Below are positions 25,576 to 34,860 of a stretch of 64,000 nucleotides of DNA, piece after piece (within the stretch, counting starts at the first letter, position 1; each line of letters starts with the position of its first letter). The stretch covers positions 1,302,001 through 1,366,000 of the forward strand of contig NZ_CP120367.1 in NCBI RefSeq assembly GCF_029892045.1, given 5' to 3'. A program made the position numbers and the translations under genes. The DNA comes from Sinorhizobium numidicum. Its GTDB lineage: Bacteria; Pseudomonadota; Alphaproteobacteria; Rhizobiales; Rhizobiaceae. The notes beneath the pieces were generated by a model, which saw only the letters and a list, made by a program, of their open reading frames with translations, was not told the origin of the DNA and searched no databases.

Positions 25576-26298
25576 ATGAAGGTTCTGATCGTGGAGGACG
25601 ACCCGCTGCATCGCTCATACCTGCATGAGGCGGTCTGTTCGGCCCTGCCGGAATGCGACACCGTCATCGAGGCGGAGAACGGCACCGCTGGCGAGCAGCT
25701 CGCCCGTGAGTACAAATCCGCGCACATCGTCATGGACCTGCAGATGGCGAACCGCAACGGGATCGAGGCCGCCCGCACGATCTGGAAGGAGCGCCCGGAC
25801 ACGCGCATCCTCTTCTGGTCGAACTACTCCGACGAGGCCTACGTGCGCGGCGTCTCCCGCATTGTTCCTGACGGGGCGTCCTATGGCTACGTGCTGAAGT
25901 CCGCTTCCGACGAGCGCTTGAAACTGGCGCTTCGTTCGATCTTCGTCGAGAGCCAATGCGTGATCGATCGCGAAGTACGCGGGATGCAGCAGAAAAGCAT
26001 CGGCCACGCCAACAGCTTCACCGACTCCGAATATGAAATCCTCGTCGACATCGCGCTCGGGCTTACGGACCGGGCGATTGCGAAACGCCGGAACCTGTCG
26101 CTGCGCAGCGTGCAGAACCGTCTGCAGCACCTCTACGACAAGCTGGACGTCTACCAGGCAGCGGCCGACGATCAGGTCGACGGCCGGTTCAATCTGCGCG
26201 CCCGCGCCGTCACGGTGGCATTCCTGCGCAAGCTTCTGAACTATAGTGCACTGGAGCGCGCCGAGGCGGAACTGCAGGACTGGCTGAAGGAACAGTAA
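25576..26298 (+). CDS. NarL/FixJ-type response regulator
   Basis: 240 residues from MKVLIVEDDPLHRSYLH, with GGGAGG seven bases upstream. Receiver domain: EDD acidic pair, phospho-acceptor Asp in IVMDLQMAN, conserved Ser in FWSNYSDEAY and Lys in YVLKSA. A LuxR-type HTH follows (FTDSEYEILVDIALGLTDRAIAKR, then LSLRSVQNRL), with a ~50-residue C-terminal extension. Forms a two-component system with the kinase just upstream; the likely target is the divergent ABC operon. Confidence 0.88.
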   Translation: MKVLIVEDDPLHRSYLHEAVCSALPECDTVIEAENGTAGEQLAREYKSAHIVMDLQMANRNGIEAARTIWKERPDTRILFWSNYSDEAYVRGVSRIVPDGASYGYVLKSASDERLKLALRSIFVESQCVIDREVRGMQQKSIGHANSFTDSEYEILVDIALGLTDRAIAKRRNLSLRSVQNRLQHLYDKLDVYQAAADDQVDGRFNLRARAVTVAFLRKLLNYSALERAEAELQDWLKEQ

Positions 26299-26400
26299 CG
26301 CCGCCACACGTGTCTCGTAAGTTCGGGCATTGTGAATCGCTTGCTTTGACAATTCCGCTGCTCTGGCTCCAAACTGCTGAAAAAGGAGCAACGTCAAGCG

Positions 26401-27480
26401 ATGGCGAAGAATGTTTCCGCGCGGGCAGCAACAGACGCTCCGGATCAGCTCCTGACGCCGCGGCGTTCGCGGTCCTTCGTGCTTCTGGCCGCAATCGTCG
26501 CGGGAATAGTTGTCTGCTATCTTCTCGCCGTACCTTTCCTACCCGCCCTCGCCTGGGCGCTGGTTCTGGCCGTGATGTTCCATCCGCTTCACCAGCAGAT
26601 CGAAAAGCGCGTCCGTTATCCGGAAATCGTCGCGGCCATCACCGTGGCGAGCGCCGTTTTTGTGGTCGCTGTCCCGGTGCTCTTCATTGCGGAGCGGCTG
26701 GTCGGCGAGGCGGCCAAAGGCGCGCGGTCCGTGGAAGAAATGCTGCGGTCCGGAAGCTGGGCCGAAACTCTCGCGGCCCACCCGAGAATTGCACCGATCG
26801 TCAACTGGATCGAGACGCAGCTTGATGTCGCCGGAATTGCGGGCAACGCCGCCACCTGGCTCACCAACGTCAGCGCATCCTTCGTGCGCGGCTCGGTGGC
26901 GCAGGTCATAGATCTCGTCCTCACATTCTACTTCTTGTTCTATTTCCTGCGCGACGGTCGCCAAGCGCTGGATACGATCAAGGGCTTTTCCCCGCTGACG
27001 TCAGTAGAGATGAACCGACTCTTCGGCCGGGTAAGCGACACCGTGCAAGCCATTGTCTTCGGCACCGTCGCTGTGGCTGTCATCCAGGGTACGCTTGGCG
27101 GCCTGATTTTCTGGTTCCTCGGCATGCCGACGCCATTGCTCTGGGGCCTGATCATGGGCCTGCTCGCGATCGTGCCGGTGCTCGGCGCATTTGTCATATG
27201 GATACCGGCCGCGCTCTCACTGGCGTTGAGCGGCGAGTGGGGCAGGGCATTGATCCTTATTGTGTGGGGCGCCGGCGTAGTTGCGACCGTCGACAACCTG
27301 CTCTACCCGATCCTCGTCGGAAACCGTCTGAAGCTGCACAGTCTCGCAGCGTTCATGAGCATGATCGGCGGCATCGTCGTCTTCGGACCCGCGGGGTTGG
27401 TGATCGGACCGGTTGCCTTCACGGTGACGCTGCTGCTCCTGGAGATCTGGCGCGAGCGCCACCCCGAAGGCAGTACATAG
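26401..27480 (+). CDS. AI-2E family transporter (PerM/YdiK-like membrane protein)
   Basis: 359 residues with about eight hydrophobic segments. The block FLGMPTPLLWGLIMGLLAIVPVLGAFVIWIPAAL and the C-terminal AFMSMIGGIVVFGPAGLVIGPV are characteristic of the AI-2E/UPF0118 family. Members have varied roles (TqsA signal export, Na+/H+ exchange, permease-like), so the substrate is not predicted. It stands alone, with GGAG before the ATG. Confidence 0.85.
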   Translation: MAKNVSARAATDAPDQLLTPRRSRSFVLLAAIVAGIVVCYLLAVPFLPALAWALVLAVMFHPLHQQIEKRVRYPEIVAAITVASAVFVVAVPVLFIAERLVGEAAKGARSVEEMLRSGSWAETLAAHPRIAPIVNWIETQLDVAGIAGNAATWLTNVSASFVRGSVAQVIDLVLTFYFLFYFLRDGRQALDTIKGFSPLTSVEMNRLFGRVSDTVQAIVFGTVAVAVIQGTLGGLIFWFLGMPTPLLWGLIMGLLAIVPVLGAFVIWIPAALSLALSGEWGRALILIVWGAGVVATVDNLLYPILVGNRLKLHSLAAFMSMIGGIVVFGPAGLVIGPVAFTVTLLLLEIWRERHPEGST

Positions 27481-27543
27481 ACGCGGAACGAAGGGGTATC
27501 GTCGGGGAGATGGTCCACGCCATGGCATTCAAATCGATCCGCT

Positions 27544-28284
27544 TTACGAACCAGGCCTCTTGGGCAGATCATGCTGCAATGCTGGGGCATGGTTTGCACC
27601 AGTTCGGTCTCCAAGGCTGTCAGCGACGGCGAGGATCTCTATGGCGGTCGGGAAGATGCCGATATCGTTTGGCCCGTCGCGTGCTTCGATTTGCGCCCAA
27701 CCGATGATACCGGCCGCATTGACGAGAAAGTGCCCGACAAGTTGAGTGCCGTGCTTTGCGAAGATCGCCTTGTCGGCTTCGTTGAGCTCAAAACCATCCT
27801 TGGCGTTGAGGACGCAGTTAGCCTCCATCGGCTGTAGCGGCTTATCGAGCTCACCGGTAGGATTGACGCGGGCCGCATCGAATTGCGCCATTGTTGCGCG
27901 GGATGGCCACTCCGTCCGCTCGCTGCTGTCCGAAGACAGGAAATCGACGCGCGGCACGCCGAAGTCCCGATGCGTCCGGCAATCCGGATCGCACAGAAGC
28001 ATGACCGCGGTCGGCTTGTAGCGGAAATACAGGCGGGCGCGCTCGACCGGCGTGTTGATCACCGCCATGGTCTCGACCCCTGCGGCGCGCAGCGCAGGCT
28101 GCAGGCTGGAAAGCTGTCCCAATTGCCGCCGACAGAACGGGCAATGCAACCCGCGGAAGAAACCTATCAGGAACGGGCGGCCACGCAAGCTGGCGAGAGA
28201 TACGGTTCCTTCGAGATTGGCCGCGGGAAGCGCGAAGTCGGGCGCGGGCTCTCCCGGTTGCAGCGAGCGTATCTGGTTTCCCAT
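27544..28284 (-). CDS. AhpC/TSA-type redoxin with a CPFC active site
   Basis: 246 residues from MGNQIRSLQPGEPAPDFALPA. Thioredoxin fold with GFFRGLHCPFCRRQLGQLSSL: a CxxC at the peroxidatic position, as in redoxins that reduce disulfides or peroxides. The tail of ~90 residues beyond the core fold is less typical. Cytosolic, no signal. Convergent with the AI-2E family gene (63-base gap). The next ~290 bases (28285-28572) contain no convincing gene. Confidence 0.8.
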   Translation of the reverse strand: MGNQIRSLQPGEPAPDFALPAANLEGTVSLASLRGRPFLIGFFRGLHCPFCRRQLGQLSSLQPALRAAGVETMAVINTPVERARLYFRYKPTAVMLLCDPDCRTHRDFGVPRVDFLSSDSSERTEWPSRATMAQFDAARVNPTGELDKPLQPMEANCVLNAKDGFELNEADKAIFAKHGTQLVGHFLVNAAGIIGWAQIEARDGPNDIGIFPTAIEILAVADSLGDRTGANHAPALQHDLPKRPGS

Positions 28285-28572
28285 GGTGAATTTCCTTCGT
28301 TGTGTCTTCAGGTGAGGTGATGCCACCTGACCAATCGACCAGCATCGAAGCTGACCCCGCTTTCGCCCGTCGACTTTCTCCGAACACGCCGGACGTCGCG
28401 GCGCCGTATGTAGACCTTCAGACTATACTGGAGATGGTACTTGCATACTATCCGCGCCGTCCGATCGTCGGATGCCGAAGGTCGCGGTATCCGAACGACC
28501 GTCGCGGGCCACCTACGCCGGGGTGCTCAACATCCTAGTTTGGGGGCAAGCAGGTAGGCAGCCATCAGCGGC

Positions 28573-29352
28573 CTAGCGGTTTTCACCGTTGAGGATTTGC
28601 CTGAGCGTTGCGGCATCTTCGAAAAATGCCGCCGGGTCATCATTCGCGACGAATTCCAGCATGGCAAATCGCCGCCCGGACCAGCGCGACGCCGGCATCG
28701 CGGAGAGAACGGTTCGCCAGTACTCAGACGCCGATTTCAAGGGAAAACGGTTGCGATCGGCATCCCAGGCGAAGACATGGACATGGGAGACATGCTCGCC
28801 GAGTTCTCCGACCTCAGCGAGCGCTTCGTCGAGCTCAAGTCCAGGCCGTGGCTGCCAGTAAAGATAGACATTGTCGTGGGCGATCGCCTCGATTAAGCGG
28901 CGTGCCGATTGGGTATCATCAGTCAAAGACTGCGGGTGATATTCGAGCGAGACGGTCACCCCGTGCCGAACGGCCTCCGCGCCCATATCGCGGATTGCAT
29001 CTGCAGCGGCACGTCTTTCATCGGCGTTGTAGTCTTCAGAGTCGCGCTGGCGCGTGCCGGGCCAAATGCGGATATTCGACGCACCAAGCGCGATTGCCGT
29101 ATCGAGTGCGCGCATAAATGCGGAAAGGTCATCGGTGGGCGGTGTGACGTAGGAACCATAGGAGGTCGCCAGCCCTGCCCTTTCGCAGAGCCGCGCGACA
29201 TGCCGGGCAGTCGGCCCGTCTCCAGGAGGAACATGGGTGTCGCCCGCCCATTCGATTGCCGCAAGCCGGGCGTTCACCGCCAGCCTGACGATCGCGTCTG
29301 CGGGCATTTTGCGAAACGTGACGGTGCAGAGCGCGGGTTCGAAATCGCTCAT
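28573..29352 (-). CDS. Sugar phosphate isomerase/epimerase family (xylose isomerase-like TIM barrel)
   Basis: 259 residues. AP_endonuc_2-type TIM barrel pattern with metal-ligand candidates in VSLEYHPQS and HVSHVHVFAWD and a late Glu in AMLEFVAND. Family members interconvert keto- and aldo-sugars or handle inositols. It overlaps the preceding dehydrogenase stop by four bases and ends the LacI/DUF2264 operon, pointing to a sugar-acid catabolic step. The substrate is unknown. Confidence 0.82.
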   Translation of the reverse strand: MSDFEPALCTVTFRKMPADAIVRLAVNARLAAIEWAGDTHVPPGDGPTARHVARLCERAGLATSYGSYVTPPTDDLSAFMRALDTAIALGASNIRIWPGTRQRDSEDYNADERRAAADAIRDMGAEAVRHGVTVSLEYHPQSLTDDTQSARRLIEAIAHDNVYLYWQPRPGLELDEALAEVGELGEHVSHVHVFAWDADRNRFPLKSASEYWRTVLSAMPASRWSGRRFAMLEFVANDDPAAFFEDAATLRQILNGENR

Positions 29353-30359
29353 GCCATGCGCTCCAGGTCATCCTTGCGAATCTCGAAAAGCAGCGGCCCG
29401 CCTTCGACGAACCGTGCGATTTCGTCGACCGCCATCTCGCCAAGGCGCGTCCGTTCAAGGCCGACAGCGCCGGCAATGTGCGGCGTCAGTAACACGTTCG
29501 GAAGGTCATATAGTGGCGAGGTTTTTTCAGGCACCTCGGGATGCGTGACATCGATGACGGCGTTGATCGCACCCGACTTCAGCTTTTCGATAAGGGCGGC
29601 CTCGTCGACGAGCGCGCCACGCGCCGTGTTGATCAGCGTTGCTCCGTTTTTCATGAGAGCCAAGCGACCGGCGTCGATCATGTGCCCGGTCTCGGGCAGC
29701 AAAGGCGCGTGTATCGACACGATGTCCGAGCGTGCCATCAGCGTGTCGAGGTCCACCTTCTCGACACCAAGGGCGCTCGCGGCATCCTGCCCGACCAGCG
29801 GATCGTAGAGCAGCACCTGATAATCGAAAGGCCGAAGGAGTTCGATCACCCGCCTCCCGATCCGCGACGCACCGATAATGCCGACGGTGCGGCGATAGTT
29901 TCCGATCGCCTGCGCTTGCAGCAGGTGGGTGCGCGTGCGTCCCCGGTCGACGGCATAGAGATCGCGGAACTGGAAGACCTGCTTACCCGCGAAAATAATC
30001 GCCGCCAGCGTAAACTCGGCTACGGGCACGGCATTGGCCTCGGCCGCATGGCTGACGGTAATTCCGGCGTCGAAAACGGAAGCGTCGATCAGACCCTTGA
30101 CCGTGCCGGCCGCATGCACAATGAGGCGCAGATGCGGTGAGGATGCGAGCGCGGCTGCATCGAACAGCGGAGCGCCCCAGCCGGTCACAAGGATTTCCGC
30201 TTCGGCCAGCAGGTTTTTTGCCCGATGGTCGTCGAAGCGCGTCATCGGTTCTTCATCGAGAATGCGGGCGACATTATCGATCCGCAGCAGAAGCTCCGGC
30301 GGCAGAACATGCTGCGTCCGTTCGGGTCGCATCGCAAAGGCAATCGGGGGCCGGCTCAT
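29349..30359 (-). CDS. D-2-hydroxyacid dehydrogenase family protein
   Basis: 336 residues from MSRPPIAFAMRPERTQHVLP. NAD-binding VGIIGASRIGRRVIELLRPF, catalytic Arg in LINTARGALVDEAAL and His in LTPHIAGAVG; the Glu region is HPEVPEKTSPLYDLPNV. These enzymes reduce 2-keto acids or oxidise 2-hydroxy acids with NAD(P). The ATG overlaps the DUF2264 stop by four bases. In this setting it may work on a sugar-derived acid. Confidence 0.87.
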   Translation of the reverse strand: MSRPPIAFAMRPERTQHVLPPELLLRIDNVARILDEEPMTRFDDHRAKNLLAEAEILVTGWGAPLFDAAALASSPHLRLIVHAAGTVKGLIDASVFDAGITVSHAAEANAVPVAEFTLAAIIFAGKQVFQFRDLYAVDRGRTRTHLLQAQAIGNYRRTVGIIGASRIGRRVIELLRPFDYQVLLYDPLVGQDAASALGVEKVDLDTLMARSDIVSIHAPLLPETGHMIDAGRLALMKNGATLINTARGALVDEAALIEKLKSGAINAVIDVTHPEVPEKTSPLYDLPNVLLTPHIAGAVGLERTRLGEMAVDEIARFVEGGPLLFEIRKDDLERMA

Positions 30360-32209
30360 GGAATTCGTCCCGGTGCGCCCATCGCACTCACCGTCACGCC
30401 TTGCTCTGCGAGGACGCGCAATTCGTCGAGGCTCGGTGCCACCGGCGGCCTCAACCAATCGCCCGACACGGCGGAGGCGTCGCGAATTGCCATTACCGCG
30501 CAGCGGAGAATGGTCTCCCCGGCCGGTATCGCCGCGCGCAATTGCGGCACGAGGGTTTTTGCAGCGATCAGGTTGGTGTTTGGGGGAGCCTTCAGAGCGA
30601 GACCTTCGCGCGCCACGGTCGACCCCAGATCGCAGATGCCGCTGAAATCCTCCGCGCCGATCGCATAGGCCGTGCCCGGGACCGCCGAAAGCGTGTCGGC
30701 CTCGAAGTCTCGCCTGGCGATGGCAAAGCCGCCTTCGGCTGTTTCAAGCGGCCTCGGCGTTAGGACGCGATGCACCCTGACATGCCAGGGCGAGGACGGC
30801 AGCAGCCAAGTCTCGACTACAACGTCCGGCCAGGGCGACCATCTGGAAAAGAGCACGTTGCCGGCAAGACATGCCTCTTCATTGGCCTCGCGCACCCGGT
30901 AGTGAATGCCGTCGTCGCTAAAGGCCAGCATGGAATCGAAGGCGCCGCCGCCGAAGGCTCGTTCGTCGCTCTCAACGCTGAAGGCATAGCGGGTCGAATA
31001 GGCGAATTTCGCGTATTTCTCCGAACCGAAGCGCATCTGCCGGTTTTCCTGGCCCGAGGAAAGCGCGATCACATCACCCTGGCACGGCATCGTCACCATG
31101 CCCGGATGGCGAAGGGCGACTGTCTCTGTGGACGACGCAGGCGGCATTTCTGAGCTCGTCCAGAATGGATGGTCTTGGCCGGCCGCAAGCGGCAGGAAGG
31201 CCTTGAACGCCCAATAAGGCGAGCCGGCCGAGTTATAATTTTCCGACATCAGCAAGTTCGGATAGCCGTAACCGATCGACAGCACCCCGTCCCGGTCCGC
31301 GATCGGCTTGTCCGCCCACCAGCGCAGGTGGCGAAGGCAAAAGCCCTTGATCTCGCCCCATGGCAGCGCCTCGAGATCGGCAAAAGCGAGGGCGGACCAG
31401 AAGCCAGCGCAGGCGAAACGGTAAGTCAGGCTGCGGCCAAAGGCGAGGGTCGCTCCGTCTTCGGCAAACCAGTGACGAAAATCCTGCGCAAACGCCAGCG
31501 CCCGCTCGCGGTACCGTGCCGCATAGTCGTCTTCGACTAGACGCGAATAGATCAAGCCGTAGAAGTGCATGGCAAAGGGAATGTAGTGGTCGATGCGCCG
31601 CACATTGCCGTCCCGATACCAGCCATCGGCAATATAGAAGCCTTCGAGTTCGGTCAGATATTTCTCGGTCAGGCTGCGGTCGTAGTCTACGCCAAGCCGG
31701 TCTAGCGCGACGTCGACGAGGACACGGAAGAACTTCCAGTTGTTATCGGCATAGTCGAATTCCCGAGCATGGAGGAGATAGGCGATAAGGTTCTCTCGCG
31801 CTCGGGCAGTTAGCGGATCCCAGAGTTTTTCCGGCACGAGTGCGAGCGCGAAACCCAAGGCGGCAAGCTCGACCATACGTTGGTCCCGTCCGTTGACGGC
31901 GCCCCAGTATTCCGGATGGTTCGGATCCGTGCCGTTTGCGATACCCTCGGCATACCGGTCCCAATGAGCGAAATGGCCCCCGCCAGCGCTAAACGGTGCG
32001 AGGCCCCAGAGAGGCCTTGCAAAACCTTCGAGATCGGCAGCGGCGCGATCGAAGTGGGCGGCGGCAGCGTCAAGACGAACCCGCGCATTTCCCTTGGAAA
32101 AGTGAGGCAACAGCGGATCGAAGAGATCGATCAGCGCGCGCTGCATGTCGCCGCGGGTTTGCAGCGGATTGCCGGCAAGCGGATTGGCACTGGCGGGGTC
32201 ATAGGTCAT
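30356..32209 (-). CDS. DUF2264-containing protein
   Basis: 617 residues from MTYDPASANPLAGNPLQTRGD; the open frame upstream of this is overlap with the LacI gene. The N-terminal half is an alpha-toroid-like region rich in Trp and aromatic residues (FARPLWGLAPFSAGGGHFAHWDRYAEG), the DUF2264 core, followed by a beta-rich C-terminus. The family is uncharacterised in detail but is often found with polysaccharide-use genes; its fold resembles glycan lyases and hydrolases. No signal peptide. Coupled to the LacI gene (four-base overlap) and the dehydrogenase gene. Confidence 0.82.
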   Translation of the reverse strand: MTYDPASANPLAGNPLQTRGDMQRALIDLFDPLLPHFSKGNARVRLDAAAAHFDRAAADLEGFARPLWGLAPFSAGGGHFAHWDRYAEGIANGTDPNHPEYWGAVNGRDQRMVELAALGFALALVPEKLWDPLTARARENLIAYLLHAREFDYADNNWKFFRVLVDVALDRLGVDYDRSLTEKYLTELEGFYIADGWYRDGNVRRIDHYIPFAMHFYGLIYSRLVEDDYAARYRERALAFAQDFRHWFAEDGATLAFGRSLTYRFACAGFWSALAFADLEALPWGEIKGFCLRHLRWWADKPIADRDGVLSIGYGYPNLLMSENYNSAGSPYWAFKAFLPLAAGQDHPFWTSSEMPPASSTETVALRHPGMVTMPCQGDVIALSSGQENRQMRFGSEKYAKFAYSTRYAFSVESDERAFGGGAFDSMLAFSDDGIHYRVREANEEACLAGNVLFSRWSPWPDVVVETWLLPSSPWHVRVHRVLTPRPLETAEGGFAIARRDFEADTLSAVPGTAYAIGAEDFSGICDLGSTVAREGLALKAPPNTNLIAAKTLVPQLRAAIPAGETILRCAVMAIRDASAVSGDWLRPPVAPSLDELRVLAEQGVTVSAMGAPGRIP

Positions 32210-33228
32210 GGGCGCTGTCTTTCGTCTAACGTGCCGCCTGACACGGGGATGACGGCGTGAGAGACATGTCTGGCGGGTGCTTCGCGATGATGAAAGCGGA
32301 AGTGCATCATGCCGATCGCCTCGCGGCCGAGCGCCACGCGATCGACGCGCATCGTCGCAAGGCGTGGATTGGCCATCAGGGCGCAAGGCAGGTCGTCGAA
32401 GCCGACGATCGCGAAGTCCTTGGGCACACGCAGGCCGATCTCCGTGACCGCCTCGAGCACGCCGACAGCGACAAAGTCGTTCATGCAGAAGGCAGCCGAG
32501 AAGTCGGCGTCCGCGCTGAGTGCCGCGAGCGTCGCCGCATGCGCCTCAACGCTCGAATTGACCTCAAATGGCAGGTGGACGACGCGCCCCTCGCCTCCCT
32601 CCACCGAACCGACTGCCGCCTCGAAGCCGCGTATGCGCTCTCGGATCGTCTGCCGGTGCGATCCGGTCAAGTGAAGGATGCGGCGATGACCGCCAACGAG
32701 CAAACGCCGTGTCGCCGCATAGGCACCAAAGAAGTTCGATGGCGAAACGCCGTCGAAACGCAGTTCAGGATCGGTGCCGTTGACGAGTATCACCGGCGTG
32801 TGGCTTTCCTCCAGCCATTCGCAAAGCGCATCGCCGGGATCAATGCCCACCAGGAAGAGCCCCTGTGCGCCGACGGAGTCCATTTGCTCGCGGACGGTCT
32901 CGGGCGTTGCCTTCGCCTCGCTGACAAGACGGATGTCGAACGGCATCCCCTGCTCAGCCGCTTCGGAACGTAGTCCTTCGACGATGCCCTCGTAGAAAAC
33001 GCTCAACCCCCCGGTCACGCTGTTGCTCGCGATCAGCGCCAACGTTGCCGGGCCTGTCTTTGAACCAGGCCTCGTTGGATACCCGAGGTCGTTGGCGACC
33101 TTGAGGATCTGCCGCCGGACGTCTTCGCTGATGCCAGGCTCGTTCGCGAGAACGCGGGAGACGGTGGACACCGAAACCCCGGCACGGGCGGCGATGTCGG
33201 CCTGGCGGAATCGTTTTGTATCGTTCAT
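32206..33228 (-). CDS. LacI-family regulator
   Basis: 340 residues from MNDTKRFRQADIAARAGVS; an ATG nine codons earlier exists. HTH RQADIAARAGVSVSTVSRVLANEPGIS is followed by a PBP-fold effector domain (FCMNDFVAVGVLEAVTEIGLRVPKDFAIVGFDDLP). First gene of the minus-strand operon and divergent from the binding protein at 33369, so it likely controls both through palindromes in the gap. Confidence 0.88.
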   Translation of the reverse strand: MNDTKRFRQADIAARAGVSVSTVSRVLANEPGISEDVRRQILKVANDLGYPTRPGSKTGPATLALIASNSVTGGLSVFYEGIVEGLRSEAAEQGMPFDIRLVSEAKATPETVREQMDSVGAQGLFLVGIDPGDALCEWLEESHTPVILVNGTDPELRFDGVSPSNFFGAYAATRRLLVGGHRRILHLTGSHRQTIRERIRGFEAAVGSVEGGEGRVVHLPFEVNSSVEAHAATLAALSADADFSAAFCMNDFVAVGVLEAVTEIGLRVPKDFAIVGFDDLPCALMANPRLATMRVDRVALGREAIGMMHFRFHHREAPARHVSHAVIPVSGGTLDERQRP

Positions 33229-33258
33229 CCCGCAAATATCGCGCAAACTGTGCAATTT

Positions 33259-33286
33259 TGCAATTGCAGAACAATTTCTTGCGCAA
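33259..33286. promoter_or_regulatory. Candidate LacI-type operators in the divergent gap
   Basis: TGCAATTGCA (33259-33268) and TTGCGCAA (33279-33286) are perfect palindromes 20 bases apart, centre to centre about two helical turns. The second has the central CG usual for LacI-family sites. A related half-site (CGCGCAAAC) occurs near 33239-33247. They lie between the divergent LacI and binding-protein starts. Confidence 0.5.
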
Positions 33287-33368
33287 TTTGTTTTTTTGCA
33301 TAATCTTGTCGAACTTGGTCCCGCAAGACGCTGGAGGAGCGCAGCGGGAGAACGAAGGGAGGACTCGC

Positions 33369-34664
33369 ATGTTACTCAATCGACGCACATTCATGCTCGG
33401 CTCTGCAGGCGCGGCAGCCGGTATAGCACTTGGCTCCGTAAGCTCGCGGTCGGCGCTTGCAGCAGAAAACGTGCAGTTGCGCGCCATGTGGTGGGGGTCC
33501 AATGATCGCTCGAAGCGAACGTTGAGCGTCGCCAAGCTCTTCCAGGAGAGGAATCCCGACATATCGGTCGTCGGCGAAAGCCTGAGTGGTGACGGTTACT
33601 GGACGAAACTCGCCACCCAGATGGCCGGTCGCTCCATCGCCGATATTTTTCAGCTCGAGCCCAGCACGATTTCCGATTACTCCAAGCGCGGCGCCTGCCT
33701 CGCGCTTGATCCGTTCATCCCCTCGGCCTTGAACGTCGGTGATCTCGACAAGGACGTGCTGAAGCTGACGACCGTCGATGGAAAACTTTGGGGTATCGGG
33801 CTAGGCCTCAACTCTTTCGCACTTTTCTACGATGCCGATGCCTTCGCGAAGGCGGGTATAGCACCTCCGAGCGCCGACACCACTTGGTCGGAATACGCCG
33901 AGATCGCACTCGAAATGACCAAGGCCGCCGGCAAGAAAAACGTCTGGGGCGGGCCATATGGCGCGCGCTACGCCTATGTCTTCGATGCCTGGCTCCGGCA
34001 ACGCGGCAGCAGCCTTTACAACGAGAGCGGCCTCGGATTTACCGTCGAGGAGGCCAAGGAGTGGTATGCGTATTGGGAGGATCTGCGCAAGCGCGGCGGC
34101 ACCGTCGGCGCCGATATCCAGACACTTGACCAGAATACGATCGACACCAACTGCCTGGCACTCGGCTATTCGGCCATGGGCATGGCCTATTCGAACCAGA
34201 TGGTTGGCTATCAGCTAATAATGAAAAACAAACTCGGTATCGGCATGCTGCCGCGCGCTGAGAAGGGCGGGCCCTCTGGCCATTACTACCGCCCGGCATT
34301 GATCTGGAGCATCGGCGCGACGACCGAGCATGGCGAAGAGGCCGCGCGATTCATCAGCTTCTTCGTCAATGACATCGAAGCCGGCAAGATCCTTGGCGTC
34401 GAGCGCGGCGTACCAATGTCGCCGAAAGTGCGCGAAGCGATCCTGCCGTCGCTCAATCCGACGGAAGCGGAGACGGTGAAATATATCGACTCATTGAAGG
34501 ACCAGGTGGGCAGCTATCCTTCCCCGGCACCGCTCGGATCGACGGAGTTCGACCAGCGGGTGCTTCGTCCGATTGCGGACGAACTTGCTTTCGAGCGCAT
34601 ATCGATCGCGGACGCGGCGGAGCGCTTGGTGAACGAAGGAAAGTCCACCGTCCGAGCGGGCTGA
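33369..34664 (+). CDS. Sugar ABC transporter substrate-binding protein, Tat-type signal, no adjacent permeases
   Basis: 431 residues. The N-terminus MLLNRRTFMLGSAGAAAGIALG has a twin-arginine motif with a hydrophobic stretch. The body is an extracellular solute-binding protein family 1 (AMWWGSNDRSKRT, SIADIFQLEPSTISDYSKRG, GLGLNSFALFYDADAFAKAG). Normally two permeases and an ATPase follow; here the next 196 bases (34665-34860) hold no recognisable gene and then an opposite-strand AI-2E gene begins. The transporter core must be encoded elsewhere, or has been lost. Confidence 0.87.
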   Translation: MLLNRRTFMLGSAGAAAGIALGSVSSRSALAAENVQLRAMWWGSNDRSKRTLSVAKLFQERNPDISVVGESLSGDGYWTKLATQMAGRSIADIFQLEPSTISDYSKRGACLALDPFIPSALNVGDLDKDVLKLTTVDGKLWGIGLGLNSFALFYDADAFAKAGIAPPSADTTWSEYAEIALEMTKAAGKKNVWGGPYGARYAYVFDAWLRQRGSSLYNESGLGFTVEEAKEWYAYWEDLRKRGGTVGADIQTLDQNTIDTNCLALGYSAMGMAYSNQMVGYQLIMKNKLGIGMLPRAEKGGPSGHYYRPALIWSIGATTEHGEEAARFISFFVNDIEAGKILGVERGVPMSPKVREAILPSLNPTEAETVKYIDSLKDQVGSYPSPAPLGSTEFDQRVLRPIADELAFERISIADAAERLVNEGKSTVRAG

Positions 34665-34860
34665 TCCGCAAAGTCGAATCGGCGGTCGAGAAGGCCGGAA
34701 ACATATACGGCCAGATGGCCTGGGCGAATCATGCCGGCCGCTCGCTCCGTTCCTGGCCCGCTCGATGCGGACTTGGAACGGCTGCGGCAGAAACAGAGCC
34801 AAATGGCATGCGTCAACATGCGCCTCCTTAGGCCCTGCCCAAGACGAAACTGAGAAGCCG

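Noticed and set aside
28302..28538. 78-codon plus-strand frame between the redoxin and isomerase genes
   Set aside because: No ribosome-binding site, no motif, and low-complexity Pro/Arg content.
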